A stretch of 64,000 nucleotides of DNA, taken from assembly GCA_016617855.1 (NCBI GenBank), contig JAECUM010011066.1:62001-126000 (forward strand), read 5' to 3'. Under the pieces are notes generated by a model, which worked only from the letters and a program-made list of their open reading frames with translations, had not been told where the DNA came from and ran no database searches. The DNA is from Megalonaias nervosa (lineage: Eukaryota; Mollusca; Bivalvia; Unionida; Unionidae). Made by a program: the position numbers and the translations under genes. Positions 14,882 through 27,716 of this stretch are shown in pieces (the first letter of the stretch is position 1; each line of letters opens with the position of its first letter).

Positions 14882-16086
14882 GCAGTGCTCAAAGAAAATA
14901 TTTTTTTGGCACAGGCCCTGGGCTGGTGACTTGAATAAACTCACAAGCCCTGACTGAAATTCCACAAACCCGAAACAATTCATATCTGTCAGCTCTCAAA
15001 CCAGGAGAAAAACCTCCTGATTTTGGAAGTATTTCCACACCTACCTCCAGATTTCATAGTATCTCCCATTTTTTGCAAAGAACTCCCAATTAATACATTA
15101 TGTCTGTCAATTTTTATTTCTCATAAAAAAAATAATAAACATACGTAAACAGATTTATCATATGCATTTCACAGACGCCATATTCTATTTTATCACGTGA
15201 ATACTGTTGTGACGAAATAATTAATATCACACTACAAAGTTTTTTTCTTCAGTAAATAGAATGTTAAGCTTAAACATTATCCACATAAATTTCTTATTTT
15301 TGGAACCCCTACAACAGTAGTACAGTAAAAAAATATTATAAAAATCAAATATACTTCTGACCAGTTAGCTTCAACCCCATGAATAATCAATGTGAATGCT
15401 GTGTAATTTTCTCTGCAAACAAAATCGCATCTATTTCTGCCAAAGAATCTTGGCCAGTAAACAGTGGGCATTCCTCTACCGTATATGTAAACTTTAGTTA
15501 CCATGATTAAATTAAAAGGAATAAAACCAAATATACCACGCAGTATATGTGCCCCCAAAGAACTAAGAGTAAATATTTTATTTAGTAAACTGTTACATGC
15601 CTTAAGAGTTTAAACCTAAGGAAATATAAGGAGGGATATAAAATATGGGAAAACTGCTGCCATATGTATGGTAACTTGTGACTGCAGATTTCAACTGTTA
15701 AAATGAAATTATCCCAAGTCCAAGGCATTGTCAGTTACAACAAAATATGGCATCATTTTATCTGCCAATAAATTGCTAGTGTTTATATACACACATTGTA
15801 GCACATGGTTTCTTCCAAGTATGTCCAAAGGGCAGTCCTTTTCACAAGGTAAATGCAATTATAAGGATTAACTGTTAATTAGTCACACTGGTCTTATACT
15901 TATGTACTTAAGTCTAACCTTTAGCTATTATGCAGTTTAGCCACAGCTGACCAGAATATTAAAATGGGGGGGGGGGGGTTTGTCCTGGTGGAAAATAAGG
16001 TGTGTCAAAGGGAGAAATCGCGCATCCCATGGGTGTTCACACATTGGAATAAGAGGGTGGGGACATAGTCACCTCACCTCAATTTC
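14882..16086 (+). repeat. 1.2-kb direct duplication, copy 1
   Basis: The copy at 17961-19246 matches this segment over its whole length. Landmarks include ACTCACAAGCCCTGACTGAA near the start, GTGAATGCTGTGTAATTTTC in the middle and GTTCACACATTGG near the end. This copy lacks the 134-bp hAT-like insertion present in copy 2 and contains a G-run (15965-15977). It could be a low-copy transposon without recognisable ends. Confidence 0.75.
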
Positions 16087-17073
16087 ACCTTTAAACATGT
16101 TTTGGCCTACATCCATAGAATTTCATGGCTGACTACTACATGTCCCCGCACCCCCCAAAACCAACCACCAAAAAAAAGTTTCTGTGGGCCCCTCTGGTGC
16201 ATCCTTTGAGAATTTCACTTTTATTGGACCTGGAAGATCGGTCAATATTTATTGAAATTGGTGCTTATAAAATGCCGTGTAAAAGCCTATTTTATGTCCC
16301 AATCTCACTATTTTATTTGTTATTCTCCCTAGTTTGCTTTTGAAAAGTTGACAGGTATGCCGGACTCCAATTTCCACAAGCCCAAAATTTCCCCTTTTAT
16401 AGTGTCACACAACATTGTAATAGCTACAATTTGAATATAAATTTAATAAAAATGCATTACACTTGAACACTATTTCCATAACTGAAATGATCATGCTTTG
16501 CATTCTATATCTGCAGTGCAATCCGACTTCAAATTAACATTTTCAAGATGACTGCTGTGATGGCCATATTGGGTGGTGGATCAACATCATTTTAATTTAG
16601 CCCCAACACGATATCATAAGAAGACTTGGCATGAAAAGTCCATGTTGATATGACCTTCCATATAGAACGAAAGGTTATAACACGATTTTCAACATTTTTT
16701 CTGATTTTCTGAACAAGTAAGCAACTATCACTGCCCAATTTCCATAAGTTATCATTTGATGATGAAAACATTCAAACCGGTGTTTCAAAACTTACACATC
16801 AGTCTGTTTTAAGAACAGAAGTGGGGCTATCCATACGGAAATGAAAGCATGAACAAATGAAAAAGTTTAACAAAAATTTTTGTGAGATGTCCTACCTTCA
16901 TTTAACTTGACGGCCAGATATCTAGTTTCAAAATATTGGAACTTTTTGAGTTTTTTCACAACGCCACTGGTAGCAATCGCAAGCATAAACTGTTTTGTTA
17001 CAAACAGGAAACTTTCACGGCATCATAAATATGTTCCAAGCACTATTAAAAATGAAGCAATGCTTTTATTTAA
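16087..17073. other. Non-coding with repeat fragments
   Basis: No gene is seen. It contains a copy of the dispersed GGCTGCT-type repeat (16540-16600) and the left part of the duplicated segment (16966-17073) that is cut by the downstream TTAA-flanked element. Confidence 0.5.
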
Positions 17074-17960
17074 AGGAGACCAGAAATAAAAAATTGTCTT
17101 TTATTTATGTAATTCTCTACAAATTTGAATTCTACTGTAATGTTTATAAATTACATATCGTAGGTGGGTAGTGATTATATTGCGTGGAAGATACGATTCC
17201 ATAAATTGCAGAGTTTTTCTGAGTTTTGATGAGATGACAGATCACGTGGTCCCGTGACACAATACTAGCCAGTCCTCGAATAGAAACAGAAACATGGCGA
17301 GCAAGACAGACAGGAGGAGGATAGATTTGGGTTGCACATTAAAAAGATGAATCTGTTTCTGAGAGATGCTCATAACTATATCTGTTGAACTGTGTGTCAA
17401 GAATTTTTTAAAAAAGCAATGTAATTTTAAAATAAATACTTATACATTGTGTGCTGTGCAAAAATGGGATAAGGATTAAGTGATGGTGCCCAATGTAAAA
17501 ATTAAAAATTTACCATAATGTAATAAATTCATTTAAGGAAGAGATTCAATCTATTATATGTAAATGACATATTCATTACCTACCCCCCAACACACCACCT
17601 AAGGACTAATTTTGAAAATATACATCCAACACTGAAACAGAGAGATAATACTGAATTCTGGACGAAGAGACTAGAATGAGTACCGACGTGTGTGAAACAA
17701 TATCCATTACCAGGGAGGTGTAAAAGGCACTGAAAACGGTTTTCATCTGTCACAACATAAGCATTAGTTTTTTGTTTTTTTTTAAAAAAAAACACAAATA
17801 AATCTGCAAAGCAGAAATCATAAGTAATTAATTTAAACATTAAGAAGCTTCCTTCTTATGGTTCAATTACAGTGTATTTTACATACAGGCTACAGTTAGC
17901 GTATTGACAAATCTGATAATATATACATGTCTGGTATAATAGTTTATGTACTGTACTGGT

Positions 17961-19246
17961 CAGTGCTCAAACAAAAATGAACTCACAAGCCCTGACTGAA
18001 ATTCCACAAGACCGGACAGTTCATACCTGTCAACTCTCAAGCCAAGAGAAAAACCTCACGATTTTGGGGGTATTTCCACGTCTACCTCCTGATCTAGTAA
18101 TATCTCCCGATTTTTCACAGAGAACTCCTGATTATTACATGTCAGTCAATTTCATCTCTCAGAAAAAAACCACCACCAAACCATACATAAATAGATATAA
18201 CGTATGCAATCCACAGATGCCATATTCTATTTTATCACTTGTAAATACTGTAGTGATGAAATCAGTGCCAGATTTAGGCATAAGCTAAACAAGCTACAGC
18301 TTTGGGCCTCACAGTCTGAAGGGGTCTCTCAAATTTATTTTATACCAAATAAGGCCTATACAGCTTCACATAGCTTAGGGCCTCACTATGTCACTGGACG
18401 AAATAATGAATATCACACAATAGTTCTTGTCTTCAATAAACAGAATGTTAAGATTAAACATTATTCATGTAAATTTCAGATTTTTTAAAACCACTACAAC
18501 AGCACTACAGTAACAAAAAAAAACAATTAGACAAATAAAATTGTCACCAATTAGCTTAAATCCCATGAATGATCACTGTGAATGCTGTGTAATTTTCTCT
18601 GCAAACAAGATCGCATCTCCATTTCCACCAAAGAAACTTGGCCAGTAAATACCCTGCATTCCTCTACTGTATATGTAAAGTTTAATAACCATTATTAAAT
18701 TAAAAGGAATAAAACAAAATATATGATGCAGTATATGTGCCCCCAAAAAACTAATTCAGAATAAATATTTTCATTCAGTAAACTGTTACATGCCTTAAGA
18801 CTTAAACCTAAGGAAATAAGGTGGGACACAAAACGTGGGATAAACAGTTGCCACATGTACGGTAACTTGTGACTACAGATATGAACTGTCAAAATGAAGT
18901 CCTATAGGCGTCATAAGTTACAACAAAATAGGGAATGTTTCATTTGCCAATCAATTGCTGGTGCTTACATACACACACTGTCGAACATGGTGCAAACGGC
19001 AGTCTTTTTCACAAGATAAATACAAATATAAGGATTAACTGTTAATTAGTCACACTGGCATTACTGCTTGTGTACTCGAGTTAAAACTTTAGCTATTTTG
19101 CAGTTTAGCCACAGCTGACCAGAATATGAAAAAAGGGGCTTGTCCTGGAGGATTATAAGGCATATCACAGGGAGAAATGGCGTGTCCTTTGAGTGTTCAC
19201 ACATTGGGACAAGGGGGTGGGGTCAACAGTTGCCTCCCCCAATTTC
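17961..19246 (+). repeat. 1.2-kb direct duplication, copy 2
   Basis: This is the partner of 14882-16086. It is nested inside the TTAA-flanked element and carries an additional 134-bp insertion at 18263-18396 that copy 1 lacks. Confidence 0.75.
18263..18396. mobile_element. hAT-like MITE with paralogous empty site
   Basis: It starts CAGTGCCAGATTTAGGC and ends in CACTG. The flanking 8-mers are GATGAAAT (18255-18262) and GACGAAAT (18397-18404). The duplicated segment at 15211-15219 shows one uninterrupted GACGAAAT. Eight-base target duplications with CAG...CTG ends are typical of hAT elements. Confidence 0.75.
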
Positions 19247-19828
19247 TATTGTCAGCCAGTTAATGTGAAACGTTGATTTTATACCTGACCTCTTTTCTTT
19301 TAATCGCTGCTATTTAAACTGCCCAAGGGATAGTTATATATCAGTTCCAGTCACTACAGATTACCGTTTATACATACTACATGTAACCGGCATAGAATGA
19401 AAAGTTTCTTTTGTTGATTTTCTTAATTTTTAATCATTTTTTTTTTAAGATTACTGAAAATTATGTTCTCTAGAAACACGTCTGTGTCAGGGGTTTAGAA
19501 TCTTATTTTTAGCAAAGCTTCCATTTCATTAAAATCAGATCTCAATTTCACCTAGGACAGCGGTGATTTGATTTTAGATTGTGCCGTGTTATGGCACGTA
19601 TGTCAACATCTTGAAAATACATTTACTCATTTCCTCAGGCAAACAATTTTTTTTTTTCAACAAGTCCCATGGGCACCTCACTCTGAATACAGGATGGGCC
19701 CGAACTAAAATTAGAGGGACTCTGGGTGTCGAGCTATCAAATTTTTTTGGCACTGCTGGTATAGATGAAAGATCTGTGAACCGATTGTTGCATTTTGTGG
19801 TCACTTACTCGGCCTTCTGCCTATTTTC

Positions 19829-20136
19829 CTAACTCACACGTTTAACACTTTTTCCAGGATTTAAAATATCCAACAGTATGTCTGGAACAGCGACAACTTT
19901 TAGTCCAGACATAGCATTTGTGTATCCTAGAGCGGCCATTTTATCAGGATCCCTCTTGTAACATTCCTTTGAGAAATGTAATGAGCACAGAGTGCTGTAT
20001 GGTGTTTGAAATCGACACGCTTGCAATAATGTATCATTACTTTCTTTATGTCTTTATCTTTTGGAAAAGAAAAAACATTTTGTTCACAGCCTTTTCTTAA
20101 TGTGCCATTACACCCGTAAACAACGCAAAACGGCAT
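19829..20136 (-). pseudogene. THAP-domain exon of the TTAA element, frameshifted
   Basis: The minus-strand frame from ATG at 20136 reads as the start of a THAP zinc-finger domain. It has the N-terminal C-x4-C (CVVYGC), then FSFPKDKDIKK and YCKRVDF, and, after a one-base shift near 20000, the CSLHF (C-x2-H) part of the C2CH site and an AVPDI motif resembling the conserved AVPTIF. THAP domains bind DNA in transposases and regulators. The coding stretch ends at AAACGT followed by GTGAGT, a canonical splice donor, at about 19835. The frameshift suggests decay. No downstream exon is recognised. Position just inside the terminal repeat supports it being the transposase's first exon. Confidence 0.7.
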
Positions 20137-20372
20137 TCTTTTACACTGGCAACTGCCAGTCGGGATGCTGGAGTCGTTACTATGACGTCACATCATGAAA
20201 GTAACCGAACATGTGTGGAAATTTTGCTTATGAGGTAAAGGAAATTCAGCGCCTTGAAGACATGCCAATATTTAAATATTGGCCTTACGGTTGCAGATGA
20301 TACTTCAGAATAAGGTTTTCTTCTATAGTGCTTGTATTATTATTCTATATTTCCATTTCTTTCTGGTCTCCT

Positions 20373-21010
20373 TTAAGTCTGATGATGACTTCCTTTGATC
20401 AAAGGTCTTCAGCTTGCATTGATGAAGGTGATGTGTTATTGAAGGCGCTGCTAAAGGCCCTCTTTGAAGGACCAAACAAATGCCCGTTTGTTATTGCTGC
20501 AGCAACATCAAATAATTGTAGAACATTGAAACATATTTTTTCTTCATCTGCTTAATATATATACAGAGAGATTGTTGTGTTAAAAGTAATATGTTTTCTT
20601 TTTTTAAGTTTCAGCGAAACTATTTTTTCTGGTACATTTGTCAAAAACATACAAATATTGCCAACATCTGGTCGACTGTAGTAGTAGCTAGTCGGGTAGC
20701 ATTACCATTTTGGTTATCTTACAGCACATAGTAGTACTAAGGTCAGGCATCAGCATAAGCGGATTCTGATATAACAATGCCATGTTAGAGTGGTTTGTCA
20801 ATATGAACAAAGTATTTGTTTATGTAACGATAGATTCCAGTGCAATTTTATGTCCAAATTTGTGGCTTCCCATCATAGTGCCTTTGCATTTCTCCACTCA
20901 AAACCCAAGACTGTATATACAATTTTTAACAACTAAAAATGTCAGCAAAAAGAATCACCAGATGGTGTATTTTGTTGCCAATAAGGGGAAAAAAATTGCA
21001 ATTTGTGACA
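20373..21010 (+). repeat. Duplicated segment, right part
   Basis: This continues the copy interrupted at 17073 and matches 11013-11945. Landmarks include GGATTCTGATATAACAATGC and AATTTCTCCACT-like blocks. See the uninterrupted copy at 10895-11945. Confidence 0.7.
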
Positions 21011-21251
21011 TTAGCTAAGCCCAGCGCAATCCCTGCTATGTCAATATGACTTCCCAATTAGGCGGAGCTTATAGTCTTTCAGACTGCCTGTAGGTTGTTT
21101 TTGACCTCAGGGTTATGTAAACCAACTTTTAGAAATAGTGGCCATATTTGACATCATCTCTACAAAGCCCTTCACAGCAAGATGCTTTATGTCAAAATTT
21201 GTTAAGCTGATTCTGAGACCATGTACATAAGTTTTTCTATTTTTAGTAATA

Positions 21252-22914
21252 TAGTAGAACCTGTCATGAGCGACCTCTGCTATGAGCAACCACCTGTCAT
21301 GTACGGCCACAATCGTAATGCACGGATCAATTTTATTATATAAACGCTCCGTTATGAGCGACCACCTGCTGAACGCGACCAGTGACCGCGATTTCTTGGC
21401 AAAATATGCATTTCGACACTGCTATGAACGACTACATCGCAAAAAACAGAGATCAACACCACTGACCTTGACTTAATCCTTTGTAAACACGAGAGCTCAG
21501 GATACATGTAGTATGCAAACAAAGTGCACATTAAATAACGCTAAACAACCGTAAGGCAAGATAAACACCACTAACCATCATTTAATCCTTTGTATCAACG
21601 ACCGCATAAATAGTAAAGATTGTTCTAATACAGTATTTAAAAAAAATAAAAAAAAAAATGGCTAGCTACCAGTTTTGTGAAATTTACAAGTCCGGCGTAT
21701 GGTGTCATTTGTAAATTGCAGTAAACCAGACTAAAGTACATGTCACTAACCGCCATTGTAGTGACGAAGTCATGTGAATTGCCAGTAAGATTAACCATTT
21801 TTCATCAAAGGGAGTAATGATGGACATAAGCGGTCAATTTAGAGGTTTGTATTTTTTCTTTATCTTTGTGAAAACCCACACATTGCCGGTAGTCCTAATG
21901 TCCCAGTGATAGATCTTTTGAAAGGGCTTCAGTGTAGGGTTGAGTACATCGTTTGTCTTTCCAGTTAATCTGTAATGCCTGCGGGTGAATGAGGCCTTTG
22001 TCTTTAACACTAGTAAGTGAGAATCATTTCTGGATTGTTTTTTATTTTTTTATTATTTCTTTTGTTACAGCCACTATTTGTTTACCCGGGTGCAGATGGT
22101 CGCAACCTTTGTTCATCAAGCTATAACGCTGGTGATTTAAACTTCATCTCAAAAAAATGTATTGTTTCTTGATGAGTTAATTATTTTTGGGGGGTTTCAA
22201 TCATTGGTAAATAATATATATTTATTCCACATTTCCCCAAATCCTGATCAAAATCGAAATACATCTAGTCGTTATTACATCAACAACAATAACAATGGCA
22301 GAACCTCCGATGAAAAAAAAAAAGAAAAATTCTAACACTGGAAGAAAGATTTAATGTAACTGAAAGAAGTGAAAAAGGGGACACAGCTCGCAAAATAGCA
22401 GCCAGCTTAAACGTCGGTAAAACGCAAGTTCAGAATGTTAGCAAAGACAAGGAGTCCATTTGAAACGAATGGCAGAAAGGTGCACAAGCACAGAGGAAAT
22501 ATGCCACAGCACGACGGACATTGTGTGGAGATCTAAACGAGCGAGTATGGGAGTGGTTTTGTGTTGCAAGGAGTAAAAACATACCAGTAAGTGGAAAGCT
22601 GATTCAGGAAAAGGCAATTATTGCCTCAGCAAAACTGAATCATGCTGATATACATTTGAGTCACGTTGTTTGAGAGATGTACACTGTGTATATTTATTAT
22701 ATAAAATTATTTTGAGAGGAATACATGCAATATTTACCAAGATTTATGAATAAAGGATATGATACATGTAAAGTGAGTATGGGTATTTTTTTCTTCTTCA
22801 ACTAATGACCCTGGAAACCAGTCCATTTTCACGCACCTGTTATGAGAGACCACCTGTCTTGAGAGACCGCTTTTGGTTGGCAGAAGGGGTGGTCTCTCAT
22901 AACAGGTTTTACTG
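21252..22914 (+). mobile_element. TA-flanked pogo/Tigger element with transposase remnant
   Basis: The left terminus is (C/T)AGTAGAACCTGTCATGAG and the inverted right terminus is CAGTAAAACCTGTTATGAG, with TA on both sides (21250-21251, 22915-22916). Subterminal GAGCGACCACCTG-like units recur. The interior carries the N-terminal part of a CENP-B/Tigger-type transposase (22295-22673), but the DDE catalytic domain is missing, so it is an internally deleted copy. Confidence 0.85.
22295..22673 (+). pseudogene. Tigger-type transposase N-terminus, CENP-B-like HTH
   Basis: After a lysine-rich start and a frameshift, the reading frame gives LTLEERFNVTERSEKGDTA, then ARKIAASLNVGKTQVQNV, the CENP-B N-terminal helix-turn-helix. 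A second conserved segment reads WEWFCVARSKNIPVSGKLI followed by QEKAIIASAKLN, matching the second (CENP-B type) DNA-binding HTH of Tigger transposases. An in-frame stop follows KDKESI, and the frame ends at 22673 before any DDE domain. It is a decayed fragment lying between the pogo-type terminal repeats. Confidence 0.85.
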
Positions 22915-22916
22915 TA

Positions 22917-24392
22917 GTAGCCATACTTGATGGCAGACTGGCATAATTTGTACACATTTTTAATGGCTTTCATGCATTGATGATTTCGGTTAAATTTAGT
23001 CCAATTCTGTTGGTTGTCTTTCAAAAACTGAGGACAAGTTTTTCTTGTATTATCTACCGCCTTAATTTTGTAAAATTTACAGCCTTTTATGCAAGTACGC
23101 TATATGTCTAATTTGCAATTTCTGTCAAGTGACCTTTCAGACAATGCAATTTAAAAAAATTTGTATTTCTGGTTTTACTCCCACTTATTTTTGTTCAGCT
23201 CTCACTTCTCCCAACTCCAAACGGAGAAGTCACTTCTTAAAATTTAAGTCTAGCTTGACCTCTGTTGAGCCTTGACCTTTAAATCCTGAAATTAATGTAG
23301 TTCTTCCTTTCCCCAAGTACAAACCATTCCACAAAGTTTGGTAACTGGGATTGACTGAGGAATGAAGTTGTTGTGCAACAACTGTTTTTTCCTTCAGTCA
23401 GAGACCTTGACCTTTCATCCAGAAATCAATGAGAGTGAAAGTTTTCACAAGTGCCTGCCTGCCACTAAGGTTGGAAAAAGTAAGGCTTCCAAATCTGGTG
23501 CACGATTTCCACACCTTTTTTTTTTCTTACACTAAAAGAAACCCCAAAAAACAAAAAAACAAAATCCTGTAATTGTATGTATCCTCGCATACACCCTGGC
23601 AGAATGGGGTGTGTTAGAAATCAAACTGAGTACATTTCCTAATGGTTTAGATCTATTCTTCATGGTTTTTTCATCTCAAGTATTTGTTTTTGTAATATGT
23701 GAGATCTGAAGCAGGAGCAGGGGATGACACACATATATAACGGGCTTAGGATTATGAACACGTCACAATCAGGATCGGGATGTTGAGGTACATGTAAAAT
23801 GTAATAAAAAAAGCCTAGGAAATTGCCATTGAAGTAGCTAATTCAACCTGTCTCATAAATTTCAATTCAAAGGTGCACTTGTATTTATCAAATAGTCAGT
23901 ATTGCACACACAAAGCGCCATGGGAACCTTCTACCATCAGTCCTAGGAACCTTGTATCATCCCTATCTACTAAAGAATACTGTCTGCAAAAAGCTCAAAT
24001 GAGGTGCAACTATGAATAAATACTATTGATTAGACATGCAGATTAGAAAAACAGACACAACATGACTATCCATTCATGCACAGCTGGATGGGTGATGTAT
24101 GATGGTCGCTATCGCAAATATACCACAGCCATCTTATAAAAGATAAAAACGAACAAATAAACATGATCTCATAGGCATACTTCTCAAAACAGAAAGGACT
24201 GCACTATTACGCTTTGCAATCACCGCTCGCCTCTGGGAAATCTGCACTCCACCTGTCTAACAAGAACTTGTCACTTGCAATACGAGGCTCAGAAAGACAA
24301 ATTAACATCCAACCTTGAGTTGCAATGTAATATTTCTCACTTTAACTTCGTCAGAACTTTATAAGAACACACAAGGATATTTGGGATACTAT
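22917..24392. other. Non-coding, nothing firmly recognised
   Basis: A stretch at about 23255-23470 with repeated GACCTTGACCTTT-like words resembles low-complexity repeats common in marine invertebrates but cannot be assigned. No gene is seen. Confidence 0.5.
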
Positions 24393-24405
24393 ATCTATCT
24401 ATCTA

Positions 24406-24447
<42 letters not shown>
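24393..24447. repeat. (TATC)n then (AT)n microsatellite
   Basis: A few TATC units pass into a pure AT run. It is the first member of a microsatellite cluster extending to 30.2 kb. Confidence 0.95.
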
Positions 24448-24448
<1 letters not shown>

Positions 24449-24489
24449 CACAAGATATAATGGCTCAATGAGCTATGTAAATACAGATC

Positions 24490-24843
24490 TTAACCGAAAG
24501 GAAGTTTTTGATCAGTGATCGCTTCCCAGAGTTTTAAGGACAAGATCGAAACGTGAACTTTACCATCATCCCACAAACTGGCCAAAGTGGTGTTGGAATT
24601 AGCCATAACAGTCTCAAAATACTTCAAGCCTAGCTCCGATCTTGAACTAGAATCACGTAATGGTCGCAAAATTCTGTCTTCGATGTGTATTGCAGTCAGA
24701 TACATGCAAGCTAACACACAAAATGGCGTCCATTCATCAGTGTTATCATCCGGTTGAAGAACAAAGCAAATATTTCTCTTTTAGATACAATGATCACCAT
24801 TTTCTGTTGTACTGTCACTGACTCCTTCGATAACTCCACTCAT
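24490..24843 (-). pseudogene. Candidate host coding exon or small gene with in-frame stop
   Basis: From ATG at 24843 a 118-codon frame runs to a stop at 24490, broken by one TAA at codon 21 (24781-24783). The part after the stop has protein-like composition (CVLACMYLTAIHIEDRIL, SLKLWEAITDQKLPFG) but I do not recognise a family. About 150 bp upstream lies a perfect NRF-1-type site in CpG-richer DNA, as expected for a housekeeping promoter. It could be a decayed gene, an exon whose true 5' boundary is a splice site after the TAA, or chance. Confidence 0.35.
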
Positions 24844-24988
24844 TCATGTCGGCAATTTTTTAAGGTGAACTTTCATCACAGAATAATCACCAAATAATTA
24901 AACTTTTGCTCTTTCCCTGAAAAACGAGATTGGCGGCGTGAATGACAGAATTTCTTTGATTGGTTATTTAAGCTACATGTGGTAATAT

Positions 24989-25000
24989 TGCGCGTGCGCA
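24989..25000. promoter_or_regulatory. NRF-1-type binding site
   Basis: TGCGCGTGCGCA matches the YGCGCAYGCGCR consensus on its minus strand. It lies upstream of the candidate minus-strand exon at 24490-24843, among CpG dinucleotides otherwise rare in this region. Its function is inferred from consensus only. Confidence 0.45.
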
Positions 25001-25481
25001 CATGCTGCCTCGAGGTCAGCATTTTTGCAACTATAATCTGTTTCATAATGTACTGTTACCAGCCTGATGGCCTATAAATAACGTTCGTTCACATGCTTCA
25101 CGTGTAGCCTGCCGTTGAAATGCAATTTACATCAAAAATTTTTGGAGCGATTAAAAGGGCTATTTTTCATATTAATTTTCTACGTTTTCTTTTAACCTAA
25201 GAAAAGAATTTGCCATATTTATCGTCTTATGCCTATTTGAGTCGAGGAGTATAGTCTTACGTACTGATGAGATAGTTTTATGTGCAAACTCTTGCCATTG
25301 GCTCACTCACCTCCTCCCCACCCCCACCCCCCACATCACCCACCTTTGAAGATTAGAGAATATGCAAGCCTCAGTTACTAAAAAGAAGTCAAATCTAATT
25401 ATATTTCTATGCGTCGGAGAGATCCGTTTCAAATCTGAAATATGACCTTGATGTAATGTATTTTTTTAAATTAGAGCTTTC

Positions 25482-25857
25482 ATTTTAAAAAAAATGTACT
25501 ACACGAACAAATCACGGCCCGTCATTATTACTGCATTATTAAAGCAACTAAAAACTAAGCGGAGACTGATCAGAATGGTCACTTCGTCCGTCCTCTGTCA
25601 TTTCCTTTTTTTTTTAAAAAAAAGTGTACTACACGAGCAAATCATGGCCCCAGGGCCGTAGAGAAAGTAACAAAGTGTTGTTCGGCCCGAGCCCCATTAC
25701 GAGCCCAGGCCCCGGGGATATATACCCGGTTGCACCCCCCCTAACCCCGTCGGCCCTGCATGGCCGTCATTATTACTGCATTTTTAAAAGCACTATATAT
25801 ATGAACTTAGTGGAGGCTGATCAGAAATGCCACTCCGTCCGTCCTCTGTCGGTCAAC
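25482..25857 (+). repeat. Local tandem duplication (two units)
   Basis: Unit 1 (about 25482-25603) and unit 2 (about 25614-25857) share TGTACTACACGA, GTCATTATTACTGCATT and TCCGTCCTCTGTC blocks. Unit 2 is longer because of a 108-bp insertion. Confidence 0.8.
25651..25758. mobile_element. hAT-like MITE in the second tandem unit
   Basis: It begins CAGGGCCGTAG and ends CGGCCCTG, so the termini are inverted. CATGGCC flanks both sides (25643-25649 and 25759-25765). The first tandem unit retains the empty site CACGGCCCGTCATT. CAGGG ends with a 7-8-bp duplication fit the hAT superfamily. Confidence 0.75.
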
Positions 25858-26468
<611 letters not shown>

Positions 26469-26968
26469 TACAAACATATAATATACACCAAACAGAACGG
26501 AAAGTGCTATTTCTGGATTCTACAGAAGTATGCATGACAATACTAGGCAGAATTAATATTTAATACAAATAATACTATCATACAGGTTAGATAATTTTTA
26601 ATGTGTACCCTACGGAGATTCGAAACCCAGGTCTGCGGGTAAACTGCACCCATCGCCTTGCCTGCACGCAACAGTCCATATTTCACAACGATAAAGTACA
26701 CATCACCAAAAAATTATGCAACTTAGTGTTTTATGCACTCGTGTATAGCAGACACACTCGCATAGCGTCCTAGTAAATAATTCTCATCTATCTACACAGT
26801 TTTTCCGGATTCTAATGAAAGAAATCAAGGTATATAGGATTCATCAAAGATAATTACAAATAGACACCAAACAGAACGGAAAGTGCTATCTCTGGATTCT
26901 AAAGGAGAACGCTTGATAATACTAGGCAAAATTATTATTTAATACAAATAATACAGGTTAGAGAATCG

Positions 26969-26970
<2 letters not shown>

Positions 26971-27030
<60 letters not shown>
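26971..27030. repeat. (GT)n microsatellite
   Basis: About 30 GT units. The 100 bp before it duplicates sequence following the previous microsatellite (shared CAAACAGAACGGAAAGTGCT). Confidence 0.95.
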
Positions 27031-27033
<3 letters not shown>

Positions 27034-27716
27034 CTTTAATTACATTTACCCGACTGGATATCAGCAAGTATCTACTATATATTTAACTTTGTTATTAAAA
27101 AAAAATGATCGTAGCTCATTTAATACAGTAAAAGAAATATACTGCATGTACAAATATTCTATAAATGCTAAAGATATATACATGCGTATTCCCATCAACA
27201 CTCATGCATGCATGCGTACAAATTATACCTACATGCACAATAGATGTTCGAAAACAGCATTTGTTAAAGACCCAGGCAATAAAATTAGGCACAGAAGACG
27301 TCACAGTGCTAACACAACTGATGGCAAGAGACATGAGAGGCACGAAAGGCAGTGGGGAGAAAAATCAATATGATGTAAAAACTTGCATGAAGCTTACACA
27401 TTTATTACACCAGTTATCAATTCAGTCTGTACAAGCGTCATTGCGTCCATTTCAGACTTGACCGACTTCACTGGTTTCAATAACAGTCAACTGCGTTTCT
27501 GTTGAACTCAAAGTCTGTGTTATCCTGCGATCCAGCTAATGATTGCAATGAGATAATAGTTTCAAGATTGGTATCAGACGAAATGTTCTCCCTCATTGAA
27601 GATAGTGTTAAAATCTGTCATTGTACCACCAGTTATTGAAAAATCATATTTGTCCATTTAAAGATGATATAAATCTAGTAGAACTGCAGTTTACTTCGCG
27701 TTGAATTTGCTGAAAA

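Larger units (their letters stand above)
17074..20372 (-). mobile_element. TTAA-flanked THAP element, Kolobok-like
   Basis: The ends are AGGAGACCAGAAA and its inverted copy, each adjoining TTAA (17070-17073 and 20373-20376). The paralogous segment at about 11015 carries a single uninterrupted TTTAAG at the matching position, which directly supports insertion with TTAA duplication. A THAP-domain exon lies just inside the right end on the minus strand. A TTAA target, purine-GG termini and a THAP transposase are known for the Kolobok superfamily, so that is the likely assignment; piggyBac shares TTAA but not THAP. No remaining transposase catalytic region is recognised, and the interior holds a duplicated segment and a hAT MITE. 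Confidence 0.75.

Noticed and set aside
26975..27373. 132-codon plus-strand frame starting in the GT repeat
   Set aside because: The first 20 residues are VC repeats and the rest lacks family features; at most its end (about 27270 onward) could be exonic in another frame.
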